Source: Eubacteriales bacterium
Lineage (GTDB): Bacteria; Bacillota; Clostridia; Lachnospirales; Lachnospiraceae
NCBI GenBank assembly: GCA_030536755.1
Contig: JAUNPJ010000017.1
Span: 1 to 57,823 of the forward strand
Direction: 5' to 3'
DNA: 57,823 nucleotides
In this document: positions 42,306-51,072 of the stretch, piece after piece
How positions within the stretch are numbered: position 1 is the first letter of the stretch
Layout: every line of letters starts with the position of its first letter
Notes under the pieces: model-generated
The model's database searches: none
Told to the model about the DNA's origin: nothing
What the model saw: the letters and a program-made list of their open reading frames with translations, nothing else
Translations under genes and position numbers: made by a program

Positions 42306-43679
42306 ATGGAAAACAAGAATGAACAGGTAATCAAAGATTTAGACAGAGTCGTAAGATTAATTAAGACAGACAGCAAGGATATCACTCCGGAAGAGAAAAA
42401 ACAGATGGTGGCAGATACGCTGGATCAGTTTGATAACTATGTAAGCCCGGGCTGGCTGAAATACCGTAAATCTGTTTCTTCTGATTCTGAGGCGGGAGCT
42501 GTGCTGGAGTGGGAAGACGAAGGTGCTTACTGCTACGGATTGAATGGCGAGAAATTTATCGACTGCCTTGGTGGATTTGGTATTTATACCTGCGGACACA
42601 GAAATCCGGAAATCCTTGAGGTCGTAAAAGCGCAGCTGGATCATCAGGCACTGCATTCTCAGGAGCTTCTTGATCCGCTTCGTGGATACCTTGCTAAAGC
42701 GATGGCAGAGATCACACCGGGAGATCTGCAGTACTGCTTCTTTACAAATGGTGGTGCAGAGGCTGTTGAGATGGCATTGAAGCTTGCGCGTATTGCAACA
42801 GGCGGACGCTGGTATATTTCCACGGTCGGTGCTTTCCACGGAAAATCAATGGGAGCCGTTTCCATGGGTGGAAAAGGAACTTACCGTATTCCATATGCAC
42901 CAATGGTTCAGCAGGTGCAGCATGTAGAGTATGGAAATGCAGAAGATATGAGAAAAGCCATCCGAAATCTTCAGGCAGTAGGCGAGAAAGTTGCCGCTGT
43001 GATTCTTGAGCCGATTCAGGGTGAGGCAGGAGTTATCATTCCTCCAAAAGGTTATCTGAAAGAAGTGCGCGAGATCTGCGATGAGTATGGCGTAGCACTG
43101 ATCTTTGATGAGATTCAGACAGGTATGGGACGTACCGGTACGATGTGGAGATGCGAGGCTGAGGGTGTTACTCCGGATATCATGACATATGGTAAAGCAT
43201 TTGGAGGCGGAATCATGCCGATCACAGGTATCATCTGCAAACCAAAAATGTGGACACAGCAGCTGATCGACAATCCATGGCTGCTTGGTTCTCCGACATT
43301 CGGCGGAAATCCACTTGCTTGTTCCGCTGCAATTGCAACGATCAAATATATGCTGGAGAATGATATTCCAGGTGTATGTGCAAAGAAAGGTGAGCTTTTG
43401 AAAGCCGGACTGGAGAAGGTTGCCGCTGAGTATCCGCAGGTCATTCAGGAGGTTCGTGGTACAGGTTTGATGCTGGCAATTGAGTTCCACACCTGCGATA
43501 TCGGATATGAGACTTCTAAGGGATTGTTTGCAAGAAAAGTCATGACTGCCGGAACACTGGTCAATGCGAAGACGATTCGTTTTGAGCCGACAGCTGTGAT
43601 TTCTGAGCAGGATATCAAGGATGTCATCGAGAGACTGGAAGAAGCCTGTGCAGATACAGTAAAAGTAATGAATCTGTAA
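42306..43679 (+). CDS. patA: Putrescine aminotransferase
   Basis: A 457-residue class III PLP aminotransferase. It follows E. coli YgjG/PatA closely in blocks: YVSPGWLKYRKSV, FIDCLGGFGIYTCGHRNP, LHSQELLDPLRGYLAKA, GAFHGKSMGAVS, ILEPIQGEAGVI, FDEIQTGMGRTG. PLP Lys is K297 in YGKAFGGGIMPI. It transfers the amino group of putrescine to 2-oxoglutarate. ATG 42306 is 66 bases after the aldehyde dehydrogenase, and a terminator (43713-43751) follows it. Confidence 0.88.
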   Translation: MENKNEQVIKDLDRVVRLIKTDSKDITPEEKKQMVADTLDQFDNYVSPGWLKYRKSVSSDSEAGAVLEWEDEGAYCYGLNGEKFIDCLGGFGIYTCGHRNPEILEVVKAQLDHQALHSQELLDPLRGYLAKAMAEITPGDLQYCFFTNGGAEAVEMALKLARIATGGRWYISTVGAFHGKSMGAVSMGGKGTYRIPYAPMVQQVQHVEYGNAEDMRKAIRNLQAVGEKVAAVILEPIQGEAGVIIPPKGYLKEVREICDEYGVALIFDEIQTGMGRTGTMWRCEAEGVTPDIMTYGKAFGGGIMPITGIICKPKMWTQQLIDNPWLLGSPTFGGNPLACSAAIATIKYMLENDIPGVCAKKGELLKAGLEKVAAEYPQVIQEVRGTGLMLAIEFHTCDIGYETSKGLFARKVMTAGTLVNAKTIRFEPTAVISEQDIKDVIERLEEACADTVKVMNL

Positions 43680-43712
43680 TTGAGGAAACAAAAGAAATTT
43701 CATATATGCGAA

Positions 43713-43751
43713 GGGGCGTATGTATCAGAAGATATGTACGCCCCGTTTTTT
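43713..43751 (+). terminator. Intrinsic terminator between patA and the antiporter gene
   Basis: GGGGCGTA (43713-43720) pairs with TACGCCCC (43737-43744), then GTTTTTTG. Some readthrough into the antiporter gene is likely. Confidence 0.85.
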
Positions 43752-43782
43752 GTTTTCGCATTTTAAGCGAGGAGGATTGGTA

Positions 43783-45138
43783 ATGTCGAATGGTCTTATT
43801 GCAGTAATTATTATCACAATTGTAATTGTAGGTGCGATTGTCACAAAACGATGTACAGAGTTTTTGTTTTTAGGATCTGTTCTTGGTGCGATTGTCCTGT
43901 TTGGAAAGGACATGCCGATGGAATATGTCGGAATCCTGGAGGAAGTAGTTGGTGACCCCGATAATGTATGGCTGTGGCTTGTCTGCGGTCTGTTCGGAAG
44001 TTTGATTGCTCTTTTGCAGGCGGCAAAGGGAACATTTGGATTTCAGAGAATCATCGAAAAAATATGTAAAAATGAGCGCAGGACGATGCTTGCATCCTTT
44101 ATTCTCGGAATCCTGATTTTCGTAGATGATTATCTGAATGTTCTGACGGTAGGTGTCTGCATGAAAGGTGTCTATGATAAGCGCAAGATTCCAAGAGAGT
44201 CACTGGCGTTTATTCTTGATTCCACAGGCGCTCCGGTATGTGTACTGCTGCCGTTTTCTACCTGGGCAGTGTTCTATGCAAACCTGTTTTATTCTGAGGA
44301 TGCTGTGGCAAACAGCTTTTCATCCGGAATCAACGCATACATTCATGCGATTCCGTTTTGCTTCTATCCGTTTATCGCACTGCTGATCGTATTCTTGTTC
44401 TGTATGGGAATCTTCCCGAAGCTGGGTGCGATGAAAAAGGCTTATAAGCGAGTGGAAGAAACGGGAATGGTATACTCCGAGGCAAGTAAAAAATACAACA
44501 TGAATGAGCCGGAATATACAGGTGAAGGCAATGTGTGGGATTTCATTATTCCAATTGGACTTTTGATTGCAGTCGGAATTTCATCCGGTGAGATTCTTCT
44601 CGGTGTCCTGGTAGCAATCATTACCTGTCTTGTTTTATATGTGCCGAGAAAATTGATGAGTATGGAAGCGTTTTTTAACTCTATGGTAGAAGGCTTTGCA
44701 ACCATGCTTTCCATCTTCTTTATGCTGGTTGGTGCGTTTTCGCTGGCAAATGTGTGCGGACAGCTTGGTCTGACAGAGTACCTGATTGACCTTGCAAAAC
44801 CATTCCTGTCAGCATCCTTGTTCCCGATGCTTACCTTCCTGCTTCTGGCAGTACTTGCGTTTGTTACGGGTTCTAACTGGGGAATGAGTGCGGTAGTCAT
44901 CCCGATCATGATTCCGATGTGTGTGGCACTGAATGCAAATCTGGTTCTCACGATGGCAGCTATCATTTCCGGCGGTGCGTTCGGAAGTCATGCATGCTTC
45001 TATACAGATGCGACCGTGCTGTCCTCGAACAGTGCCGGAATTGACAACATGGAGCACGCGCTGACGCAGTGGCCATATGTATTTATCTCGGCAGGATTGT
45101 CGTGTGTACTGTTTTTGATCACTGGAACCGTTTTGTAA
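43783..45138 (+). CDS. NhaC-family Na+/H+ or amino-acid antiporter
   Basis: A 451-residue membrane protein with about 11-12 helices; ATG 43783 follows GAGGAGGATTGG. NhaC-type signatures: FGSLIALLQAAKGTFGF, VDDYLNVLTVGVCMK, FVTGSNWGMSAVVIPIMIPM and GGAFGSHACFYTDATVLSSNSAG. Such carriers exchange Na+ for H+ or amines/amino acids. Placed after putrescine genes it could import putrescine or export GABA, but this is only inferred from position. Confidence 0.85.
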   Translation: MSNGLIAVIIITIVIVGAIVTKRCTEFLFLGSVLGAIVLFGKDMPMEYVGILEEVVGDPDNVWLWLVCGLFGSLIALLQAAKGTFGFQRIIEKICKNERRTMLASFILGILIFVDDYLNVLTVGVCMKGVYDKRKIPRESLAFILDSTGAPVCVLLPFSTWAVFYANLFYSEDAVANSFSSGINAYIHAIPFCFYPFIALLIVFLFCMGIFPKLGAMKKAYKRVEETGMVYSEASKKYNMNEPEYTGEGNVWDFIIPIGLLIAVGISSGEILLGVLVAIITCLVLYVPRKLMSMEAFFNSMVEGFATMLSIFFMLVGAFSLANVCGQLGLTEYLIDLAKPFLSASLFPMLTFLLLAVLAFVTGSNWGMSAVVIPIMIPMCVALNANLVLTMAAIISGGAFGSHACFYTDATVLSSNSAGIDNMEHALTQWPYVFISAGLSCVLFLITGTVL

Positions 45139-45158
45139 CTGTAATAATGACAAGAATA

Positions 45159-45167
45159 TGCTATAAT
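45159..45167 (+). promoter_or_regulatory. Extended -10 promoter
   Basis: TGCTATAAT, 28 bases before ATG 45196; no clear -35. Confidence 0.5.
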
Positions 45168-45195
45168 GGGAAAATAAAACTAGGAGGATTTTGAG

Positions 45196-45810
45196 ATGAG
45201 TCATAGCAGATATGTGGTAACGATTACAAGACAGTTCGGAAGTATGGGACGCCCGATTGCCAAGAAGATGGCGGAGATGCTGGGTATTGAATATTATGAC
45301 AGGGATCTGGTTGATCAGGCGGCAGAAAAGTTAAATCTTCCTGTTTCCGTTATTAATGAAGTTGAAGAAAAGGCAAACAGTCTTGCGAAAAATCCGTTTT
45401 TCCGGATGGCAAGTCCGCTCGGAAGCGGAACGACAACGACACAGGATAAGATATTTGAGGCACAGCAGAATATCATCAAATTCCTGGCGGAGAAAGAAAC
45501 CTGTATTATTGTAGGAAGATGCGCTGACTTTACTCTGAGTGAGATGGAAAATGCGATTCACATTTATATTTATGCTTCCTACGAGGCGAGACTGGAGCAT
45601 TGCATCAAGGATCTGGGAATGGAAGAAACGGAGGCCAGAAGAATGATGGCTGCGGTTGATAAGGCGAGAGAATCTTATCATGTGAATTTCACGGGATATA
45701 CGCCGGATGATAAGAGCCATAAGGATATTCTGATTGACAGCAGCCTGCTGGGCGTGGAAGGTACGGCAGAGTATCTGGTAGAGTTGGTAAAGAAAAAATT
45801 CGGAGAATAA
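45196..45810 (+). CDS. Cytidylate kinase-like family protein
   Basis: A 204-residue P-loop-like protein of the cytidylate kinase-like family (PF13189). VVTITRQFGSMGRPIAKKMAEMLGIEYYDRDLVDQAAEK is a degenerate nucleotide-binding loop plus the DRDLV motif; IIVGRCADF, YIYASYEARLEHCI and the R-rich lid VDKARESYHVNFTGY follow. The true Cmk has a GxSGSGKST loop, absent here, so the substrate differs or is unknown. It precedes L-serine dehydratase by 75 bases. Confidence 0.82.
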   Translation: MSHSRYVVTITRQFGSMGRPIAKKMAEMLGIEYYDRDLVDQAAEKLNLPVSVINEVEEKANSLAKNPFFRMASPLGSGTTTTQDKIFEAQQNIIKFLAEKETCIIVGRCADFTLSEMENAIHIYIYASYEARLEHCIKDLGMEETEARRMMAAVDKARESYHVNFTGYTPDDKSHKDILIDSSLLGVEGTAEYLVELVKKKFGE

Positions 45811-45818
45811 AAAGCTGG

Positions 45819-45861
45819 ATAAAAGGGTTATGCTATTGGAAAATGGCATGGGCCCTTTTAT
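45819..45861 (+). terminator. Long hairpin between the kinase-like gene and sdaAB
   Basis: ATAAAAGGG (45819-45827) pairs with CCCTTTTAT (45853-45861), with an inner ATGC/GCAT pairing. No U run follows, so it may act as a processing or regulatory hairpin instead of a true terminator. Confidence 0.45.
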
Positions 45862-45884
45862 CGTATAAAAAGAGGAGATGCGTA

Positions 45885-46553
45885 ATGAACATTTTTGATA
45901 TTTTGGGGCCGGTGATGGTAGGGCCTTCGAGCTCCCATACAGCCGGAGCAGTCCGGATTGGACTGATGACAAGAAAGCTTTTGGGGCAGAAGCCTGTGCA
46001 GGCGACAATCGGAATGTATGGATCTTTTCTGGCTACGGGAAAAGGCCATGGTACGGATAAAGCTCTCGTTGCGGGACTTTTGGGGATGCATCCGGATGAT
46101 ATTCGCATTCCGGACAGCTTCCGTCTGGCAGAGGAAGAGGGACTTTCTTTTTCCTTTTGCGAAGCAAATCTCAGAAATGCACATCCAAACTCCGTCCTGC
46201 TGGAAGTCAAAGGAGAGGATGGACGGGAACTGAGTGTACAGGCTTCGTCTCTTGGCGGTGGTCGGATTATGGTGAATCGGCTGGATGATATTGATGTCAA
46301 CTGTACGTGTGAGATGCCAACGCTGATTGTCCATAATATGGACCAGCCCGGTCATGTGGCAGAAGTGACTTCGATGCTTTCTCATAAGTGTGTGAACATT
46401 GCAAATATGTCTCTCTACCGGGACAAGCGTGGCGGCCGTGCCGTGATGGTCATTGAGACAGACCAGGATATTCCGGGTGAGTCTCTGAAATGGCTGGAGC
46501 ATCTGGAGGGAGTTTTGAAGGTAACGTACATTAATGTCGGAGGAGATGTATAA
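45885..46553 (+). CDS. sdaAB: L-serine dehydratase, iron-sulfur-dependent, beta subunit
   Basis: A 222-residue subunit, ATG 45885 behind AAGAGGAG. The N-terminal DILGPVMVGPSSSHTAGAVRIG is the diagnostic beta-subunit block, and residues about 148-220 form an ACT domain (LIVHNMDQPGHVAEVTSMLSHKCVNIANMSLYRD) that probably binds serine. With the alpha subunit it deaminates L-serine to pyruvate and ammonia. Stop and next start overlap (TAATG), so the subunits are made together. Confidence 0.95.
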   Translation: MNIFDILGPVMVGPSSSHTAGAVRIGLMTRKLLGQKPVQATIGMYGSFLATGKGHGTDKALVAGLLGMHPDDIRIPDSFRLAEEEGLSFSFCEANLRNAHPNSVLLEVKGEDGRELSVQASSLGGGRIMVNRLDDIDVNCTCEMPTLIVHNMDQPGHVAEVTSMLSHKCVNIANMSLYRDKRGGRAVMVIETDQDIPGESLKWLEHLEGVLKVTYINVGGDV

Positions 46554-47425
46554 TGGCTTTTGGAAGTTTGAATGAGATTTTGCAGATATGTGAGGAAGAA
46601 CAGATGCCATTTTGGAAGGTGGTTCTTCGTGATGATATGAATGAGCGGAATGTATCGGAGGAAGAGTCGCTTGCACAGATGCAGCAGCTTTGGGAGGCAA
46701 TGCAGCAGGCAGCGGCTTCTTATGATAAGAAACTGAAATCGCAGAGCAGCCTGGTGGGCGGCGATGGCGGAAAAATGCAGGAATATCTGGAGCAGGGAGA
46801 TACCTTGTGCGGTCCTTTTATGGGAAAAGTGATCGCGGGTGCGCTTCAGATGGGCGAATCGAATGCCTGCATGAAAAGAATTGTGGCAGCTCCGACAGCA
46901 GGAGCCTGCGGTGTGCTTCCGGCTGTGTTAGTGCCGTATTTTCTGGAGAAAAAGGCAACACAGCAGCAGGTCGTGGAGGCACTTTATGTGGCTGCTGGAA
47001 TCGGGCAGGTGATTGCGCTTCGGGCATTTATCGCGGGAGCTTCGGGAGGATGTCAGGCGGAGATTGGTTCTGCCAGTGCGATGGCGGCCGGGGCGATGGT
47101 GCATTTGCGCGGCGGAAGTCCGGATCAGATTGCACAGGCATCTGCCATGGCGCTGAAAAACCTGCTTGGTCTTGTCTGTGATCCGGTAGCCGGTCTGGTG
47201 GAAGTGCCCTGTGTCAAACGAAATGTTGTGGGGGCAGTGAATGCGCTGGCATCTGCCGATATGGCGCTGGCGGGAATTGCGAGCCGGATTCCGCCGGATC
47301 AGGTCATCGATGCTATGCGCGAAGTCGGTGAGCGTATGCCTGCGGAAGTCAGAGAGACCGGCGAGGGCGGCCTGGCTGCCACGACAGAAGGAAAGGAAAT
47401 CGCAGCCCGTATTTTGACAAGCTGA
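46553..47425 (+). CDS. sdaAA: L-serine dehydratase, iron-sulfur-dependent, alpha subunit
   Basis: A 290-residue catalytic subunit. Oxygen-sensitive [4Fe-4S] ligands are seen in APTAGACGVLPAV, LGLVCDPVAGLVEVPCVKRN; GASGGCQAEIGSASAMAAGA is also typical. It works with the beta subunit encoded directly upstream. A strong terminator at 47465-47516 closes the operon. Confidence 0.95.
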   Translation: MAFGSLNEILQICEEEQMPFWKVVLRDDMNERNVSEEESLAQMQQLWEAMQQAAASYDKKLKSQSSLVGGDGGKMQEYLEQGDTLCGPFMGKVIAGALQMGESNACMKRIVAAPTAGACGVLPAVLVPYFLEKKATQQQVVEALYVAAGIGQVIALRAFIAGASGGCQAEIGSASAMAAGAMVHLRGGSPDQIAQASAMALKNLLGLVCDPVAGLVEVPCVKRNVVGAVNALASADMALAGIASRIPPDQVIDAMREVGERMPAEVRETGEGGLAATTEGKEIAARILTS

Positions 47426-47464
47426 TTTTTTGAAATAATTTTGCAAAATAAATTTTTCTATTTC

Positions 47465-47516
47465 AAGGCGAAGGAATGAGCCGCAGCGGTGGCTACGTCT
47501 CATTCCTTCGCCTTTT
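47465..47516. terminator. Bidirectional terminator between sdaAA and the LacI gene
   Basis: AAGGCGAAGGAATGAG (47465-47480) and its exact inverse CTCATTCCTTCGCCTT (47499-47514) with T/A tails on both sides; perfect 16-bp stem between convergent genes. Confidence 0.95.
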
Positions 47517-48544
47517 TAGAAGATGTCCAGTCTGCGGCAGCTGTCCCGTTCAATCAAAGTGTGCGGCACAATGATTTTGGTTGCCATGAGATTTGGATTT
47601 TCAATGTGATTGATGACCTGTGAAGCGGCTTCGATGCCAAGCTGGAAGGAATTTACGTCAATCGAGGTCAGCTGTGGCGAGGTCAGTCGCGCAAACAGCG
47701 AGTTGTTGAAGGAAAGGATAGAGATGTCCTTCGGGATGGAAAGTCCATGCTGCATACATACCCGCTCTAAAGAAACAGCCAGAATGTCATCGCTGACGAT
47801 GATGGCTGTCGGGCGTTCTTCAAGCTCCAGAAGTTCATGAAGCGGCTGGCTGCAGTCGACAGAGGCGTCGGTGAGCTCAATACAATAACGGGAATCGGCG
47901 GGCAAATTATGTTTTAATAAGGTAAGCTGATAGCCGGATTTTCTGTCTGCCGAAAACATCATGGAGGTGTCGCTTCCAAGATACGCAATCCGTCTGTGAC
48001 CAAGTGTGTACAGATATTCAGCGGCTTCCTGGCCTGCCAGGAGATTGTCGTTGTCCACATAGATGGTCTGGTTTGCAAACTGCTGTGCCTTTCCAATCAG
48101 CACATACAGCAGCCCTTCATTATACAGATAATCAATGATGGCGTCATCCTGCTTGGAATACAGAACAACGAAGCCGTCAATCTGTCCGTTTTTTATCAGG
48201 GTGTCGATGGTGCTTAGGATTTCTTCGTCATGCTGCCCCGTAAGAATAGTGCTGATAGCATGATGCGTATTGCAAAATTGGCTGATTCCTCGGATTGCCT
48301 CGAGATAGAAGGGATTTTCATAAGTCTCCCGCGGTGATGGCGGAAGGATGATGCCGATATTTTTTAAAATTTGTGCGGTCTGACTGCTGGTCTGAAAATT
48401 GGGCTCATATCCAAGTTCCGTCATGGCACGCCGCACCTTTTCTTTTGTTTCCTTGCTGATGGATGGATGGTCTTTGCAGGTCCGCGAAACAGTGGAGGGG
48501 GAGACTCCTGCAAGGGCCGCTACATCTTTGATTGTAACTCCCAT
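47516..48544 (-). CDS. LacI/GalR-family regulator (MalR-like)
   Basis: A 342-residue repressor. HTH: VTIKDVAALAGVSPSTVSRTCKDHPSISKETKEKVRRAMTELGYEPN with the hinge helix. The periplasmic-binding-like effector domain (about 60-340) ends IIVPHTLIERDSCR. It is divergent from the maltose PTS operon and separated from it by 309 bases that hold repeated TTGCATAAA half-sites. By position it should repress that operon and respond to maltose or a maltose derivative. Confidence 0.87.
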   Translation of the reverse strand: MGVTIKDVAALAGVSPSTVSRTCKDHPSISKETKEKVRRAMTELGYEPNFQTSSQTAQILKNIGIILPPSPRETYENPFYLEAIRGISQFCNTHHAISTILTGQHDEEILSTIDTLIKNGQIDGFVVLYSKQDDAIIDYLYNEGLLYVLIGKAQQFANQTIYVDNDNLLAGQEAAEYLYTLGHRRIAYLGSDTSMMFSADRKSGYQLTLLKHNLPADSRYCIELTDASVDCSQPLHELLELEERPTAIIVSDDILAVSLERVCMQHGLSIPKDISILSFNNSLFARLTSPQLTSIDVNSFQLGIEAASQVINHIENPNLMATKIIVPHTLIERDSCRRLDIF

Positions 48545-48747
48545 AGTTGCACACTCATTTCTGAAAATTTTGATTTTATTTTCGTAATATATTTTTCTTC
48601 CTTAATTTTATAAAAGAATAAAACAAATGTCAACGAAAGAAAGGGAAGATTTCTATGTTTTGTTGTGGTAAAAGTATACAAAACAAGGCGCGAAAAATTG
48701 GTGAAAAGGTAGAAGTTGCCAAATGGAACGCAAAATGGCTTGCAATA

Positions 48748-48833
48748 TTTATGCAAACGAGATATATTTATTGCATAAAGATTGCGTGATAAAAATACGA
48801 AAATTGCGCAAAATAAAATGTGCGTTGCATAAA
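48748..48833. promoter_or_regulatory. Array of LacI-type half-sites upstream of the maltose PTS gene
   Basis: TTTATGCAA at 48748-48756 is the exact inverse of TTGCATAAA at 48771-48779, and TTGCATAAA recurs at 48825-48833; TTGCGCAA at 48804-48811 is a perfect 8-bp palindrome. All lie in the 309-base spacer between the LacI gene and the PTS gene, which otherwise holds no gene. Confidence 0.55.
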
Positions 48834-48853
48834 CAAAATGAAGGGGGATTTGT

Positions 48854-51061
48854 ATGAGTAGTACAAAAGAAAAAAACAAGGTTCTTTCCGTTATTGCTCC
48901 ATTGTCCGGCAAAGTAGTTGCATTGGAGCAGGTTCCAGATCCGGTATTTGCGGAAAAGGCACTGGGAGAAGGTGCGGCGATTATTCCGGAAAGCGGAAAA
49001 ATTTACAGTCCGGTTGACGGAGAGGTTGCATCTGTTGCAGCAACTCAGCACGCCTTTGGATTTAGTTCCACAGATGGACTGGATGTTCTGGTTCATGTTG
49101 GATTGGAAACGGTAGCTCTGGATGGTGAGGGATTCACCGTTCATGTAAAAGAGGGCGATAAGGTAAAGGCAGGAGATCTGGTTGCAGAGGTGGATCTGAA
49201 GTTTTTAGAGAGCAAGAATATCAATCCAATCACACCGGTTATCATCTGTGATGGAATGGATGATATGTCCATGAGCACTGCAGGCGGAACTGTTTCTGCC
49301 GGAAAAGATGCTGTTATCACTTTAAAAGCAGAAGGAAAAGAGGATGTAAAGAAGGCAGCTCCTGTCAAAACAGAAAGCGCAGCTTCCACAGAACCGGAAA
49401 AACAGAAGAAAAAACTGGGAATCAATTTTGATTTTCTGCAGAAGCTTGGTAAAGTATTAATGACCGTTATTGCAGTTATGCCTGCAGCCGGTCTGATGCT
49501 GAGTTTAGGTAAACTCGTTCAGATTGCAGGTGCAGATATTTCTGTGCTTGTTACGATTGGAAGCACGATGGAGAATATCGGATGGGCGATTATTACCAAC
49601 CTGCATATCCTGTTTGCAGCAGCAATCGGTGGTTCTTGGGCGAAGGAACGTGCCGGCGGCGCATTTGCAGCAGTTATTGCTTTTATATTGATTAACCGTA
49701 TTACAGGTGCTGTATTCGGTGTGACGGCAGACATGCTGAATGACTCAAGTGCGGTTGTACATAGCTTTTTCGGTCAGGAAATGGAGGTTGCAAATTACTT
49801 CACTTCGATTCTTGGCTCGCCGGCATTGAACATGGGTGTATTTGTGGGTATTATAGCCGGTTTTGTGGGCGGCGTTGTATACAATAAGTACTACAATTTC
49901 CGTAAATTGCCGGATGCGCTGTCTTTCTTTAATGGCAAACGTTTCGTGCCGCTGGCAGTTATCGCTTACTCCGTAGTGATTTCACTGGTAATGTCCATAA
50001 TCTGGCCGGTTGTTCAGGCAGGTATCAATGCGTTTGGTGTGTGGATTGCGAACTCTTCCTCCACCTCGCCGGTACTGGCACCGTTTATTTATGGAACTCT
50101 GGAGCGTCTGCTGCTTCCGTTTGGACTGCATCATATGCTGACAATTCCGATGAACTATACTGCCTTTGGCGGAACTTATACAATTCAGACCGGTATCACA
50201 GCAGGTTCTCAGGTGTTTGGACAGGATCCGTTGTGGCTGGCATGGGTAACAGACTTAATTAACTTTAAAAATGCAGGTGATATGGCTGCTTACCAGAACC
50301 TGCTGACAACCGTAACTCCTGCACGTTTTAAGGTTGGTCAGATGATTGGTGCGACAGGACTTCTTCTTGGTATTGCGCTGGCAATGTACCGTCGTGTGGA
50401 TGAGGATAAAAAGAAAAATTACCGTTCCATGTTTATTTCCACAGCACTGGCAGTATTTCTGACAGGTGTTACAGAGCCTCTGGAATTTATGTTTATGTTC
50501 TGTGCATTGCCATTATATGTGGTTTATGCAGTTCTTCAGGGACTTGCGTTCGCTATGGCAGGTATCATTGATCTGCGTCTGCACTCCTTTGGAAATCTGG
50601 AATTTCTTACTCGCATTCCGATGTCTCTGAAAGCAGGACTGGGGCACGATATTGTGAACTTTGTGATTTGTGTCATTGCCTTCTTTGTAATCGGTTATGT
50701 GGTTGCTTATTTTATGATTGGAAAATTTAAATTTGCGACACCGGGACGTCTGGGAAATTACACAGATGAAAATGCAGATGACGGTGATGTACAGGTTTCC
50801 GGAACATCTCAGGGCAAGGGCGGCGCAAACAGCCAGCCAGAGAGAATTATTGCATTGCTGGGAGGAAGAGAAAATATTATACTGGTAGATGCATGTATGA
50901 CTCGTCTGCGTGTTACGGTAAAAGATCCTTCCAAAGTAGCAGAGGCTCCGGACTGGAAGGCAGAGGGTGCTCTTGGTTTAGTAAAGAAGGATAACGGTAT
51001 TCAGGCTATTTACGGACCAAAAGCAGATGTATTAAAATCAGATATCAACGATATTTTATAA
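48854..51061 (+). CDS. PTS glucose/maltose-type transporter, domains A-C-B
   Basis: A 735-residue permease. Residues 10-155 form EIIA (glucose family) with H66 and phospho-acceptor H81 (VHVGLETV). A linker leads to EIIC (about 190-625; ten or so helices, FGLHHMLTIPMNYT, TEPLEFMFMFCALP). Residues about 660-735 form EIIB with C681 (VDACMTRLRVTVKD). The order A-C-B differs from the usual C-B-A or C-B. Downstream MapP- and MalQ-like genes point to maltose as substrate. AAGGGGGATTTGT precedes ATG 48854. Confidence 0.9.
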   Translation: MSSTKEKNKVLSVIAPLSGKVVALEQVPDPVFAEKALGEGAAIIPESGKIYSPVDGEVASVAATQHAFGFSSTDGLDVLVHVGLETVALDGEGFTVHVKEGDKVKAGDLVAEVDLKFLESKNINPITPVIICDGMDDMSMSTAGGTVSAGKDAVITLKAEGKEDVKKAAPVKTESAASTEPEKQKKKLGINFDFLQKLGKVLMTVIAVMPAAGLMLSLGKLVQIAGADISVLVTIGSTMENIGWAIITNLHILFAAAIGGSWAKERAGGAFAAVIAFILINRITGAVFGVTADMLNDSSAVVHSFFGQEMEVANYFTSILGSPALNMGVFVGIIAGFVGGVVYNKYYNFRKLPDALSFFNGKRFVPLAVIAYSVVISLVMSIIWPVVQAGINAFGVWIANSSSTSPVLAPFIYGTLERLLLPFGLHHMLTIPMNYTAFGGTYTIQTGITAGSQVFGQDPLWLAWVTDLINFKNAGDMAAYQNLLTTVTPARFKVGQMIGATGLLLGIALAMYRRVDEDKKKNYRSMFISTALAVFLTGVTEPLEFMFMFCALPLYVVYAVLQGLAFAMAGIIDLRLHSFGNLEFLTRIPMSLKAGLGHDIVNFVICVIAFFVIGYVVAYFMIGKFKFATPGRLGNYTDENADDGDVQVSGTSQGKGGANSQPERIIALLGGRENIILVDACMTRLRVTVKDPSKVAEAPDWKAEGALGLVKKDNGIQAIYGPKADVLKSDINDIL

Positions 51062-51072
51062 GAAGTGAATGT

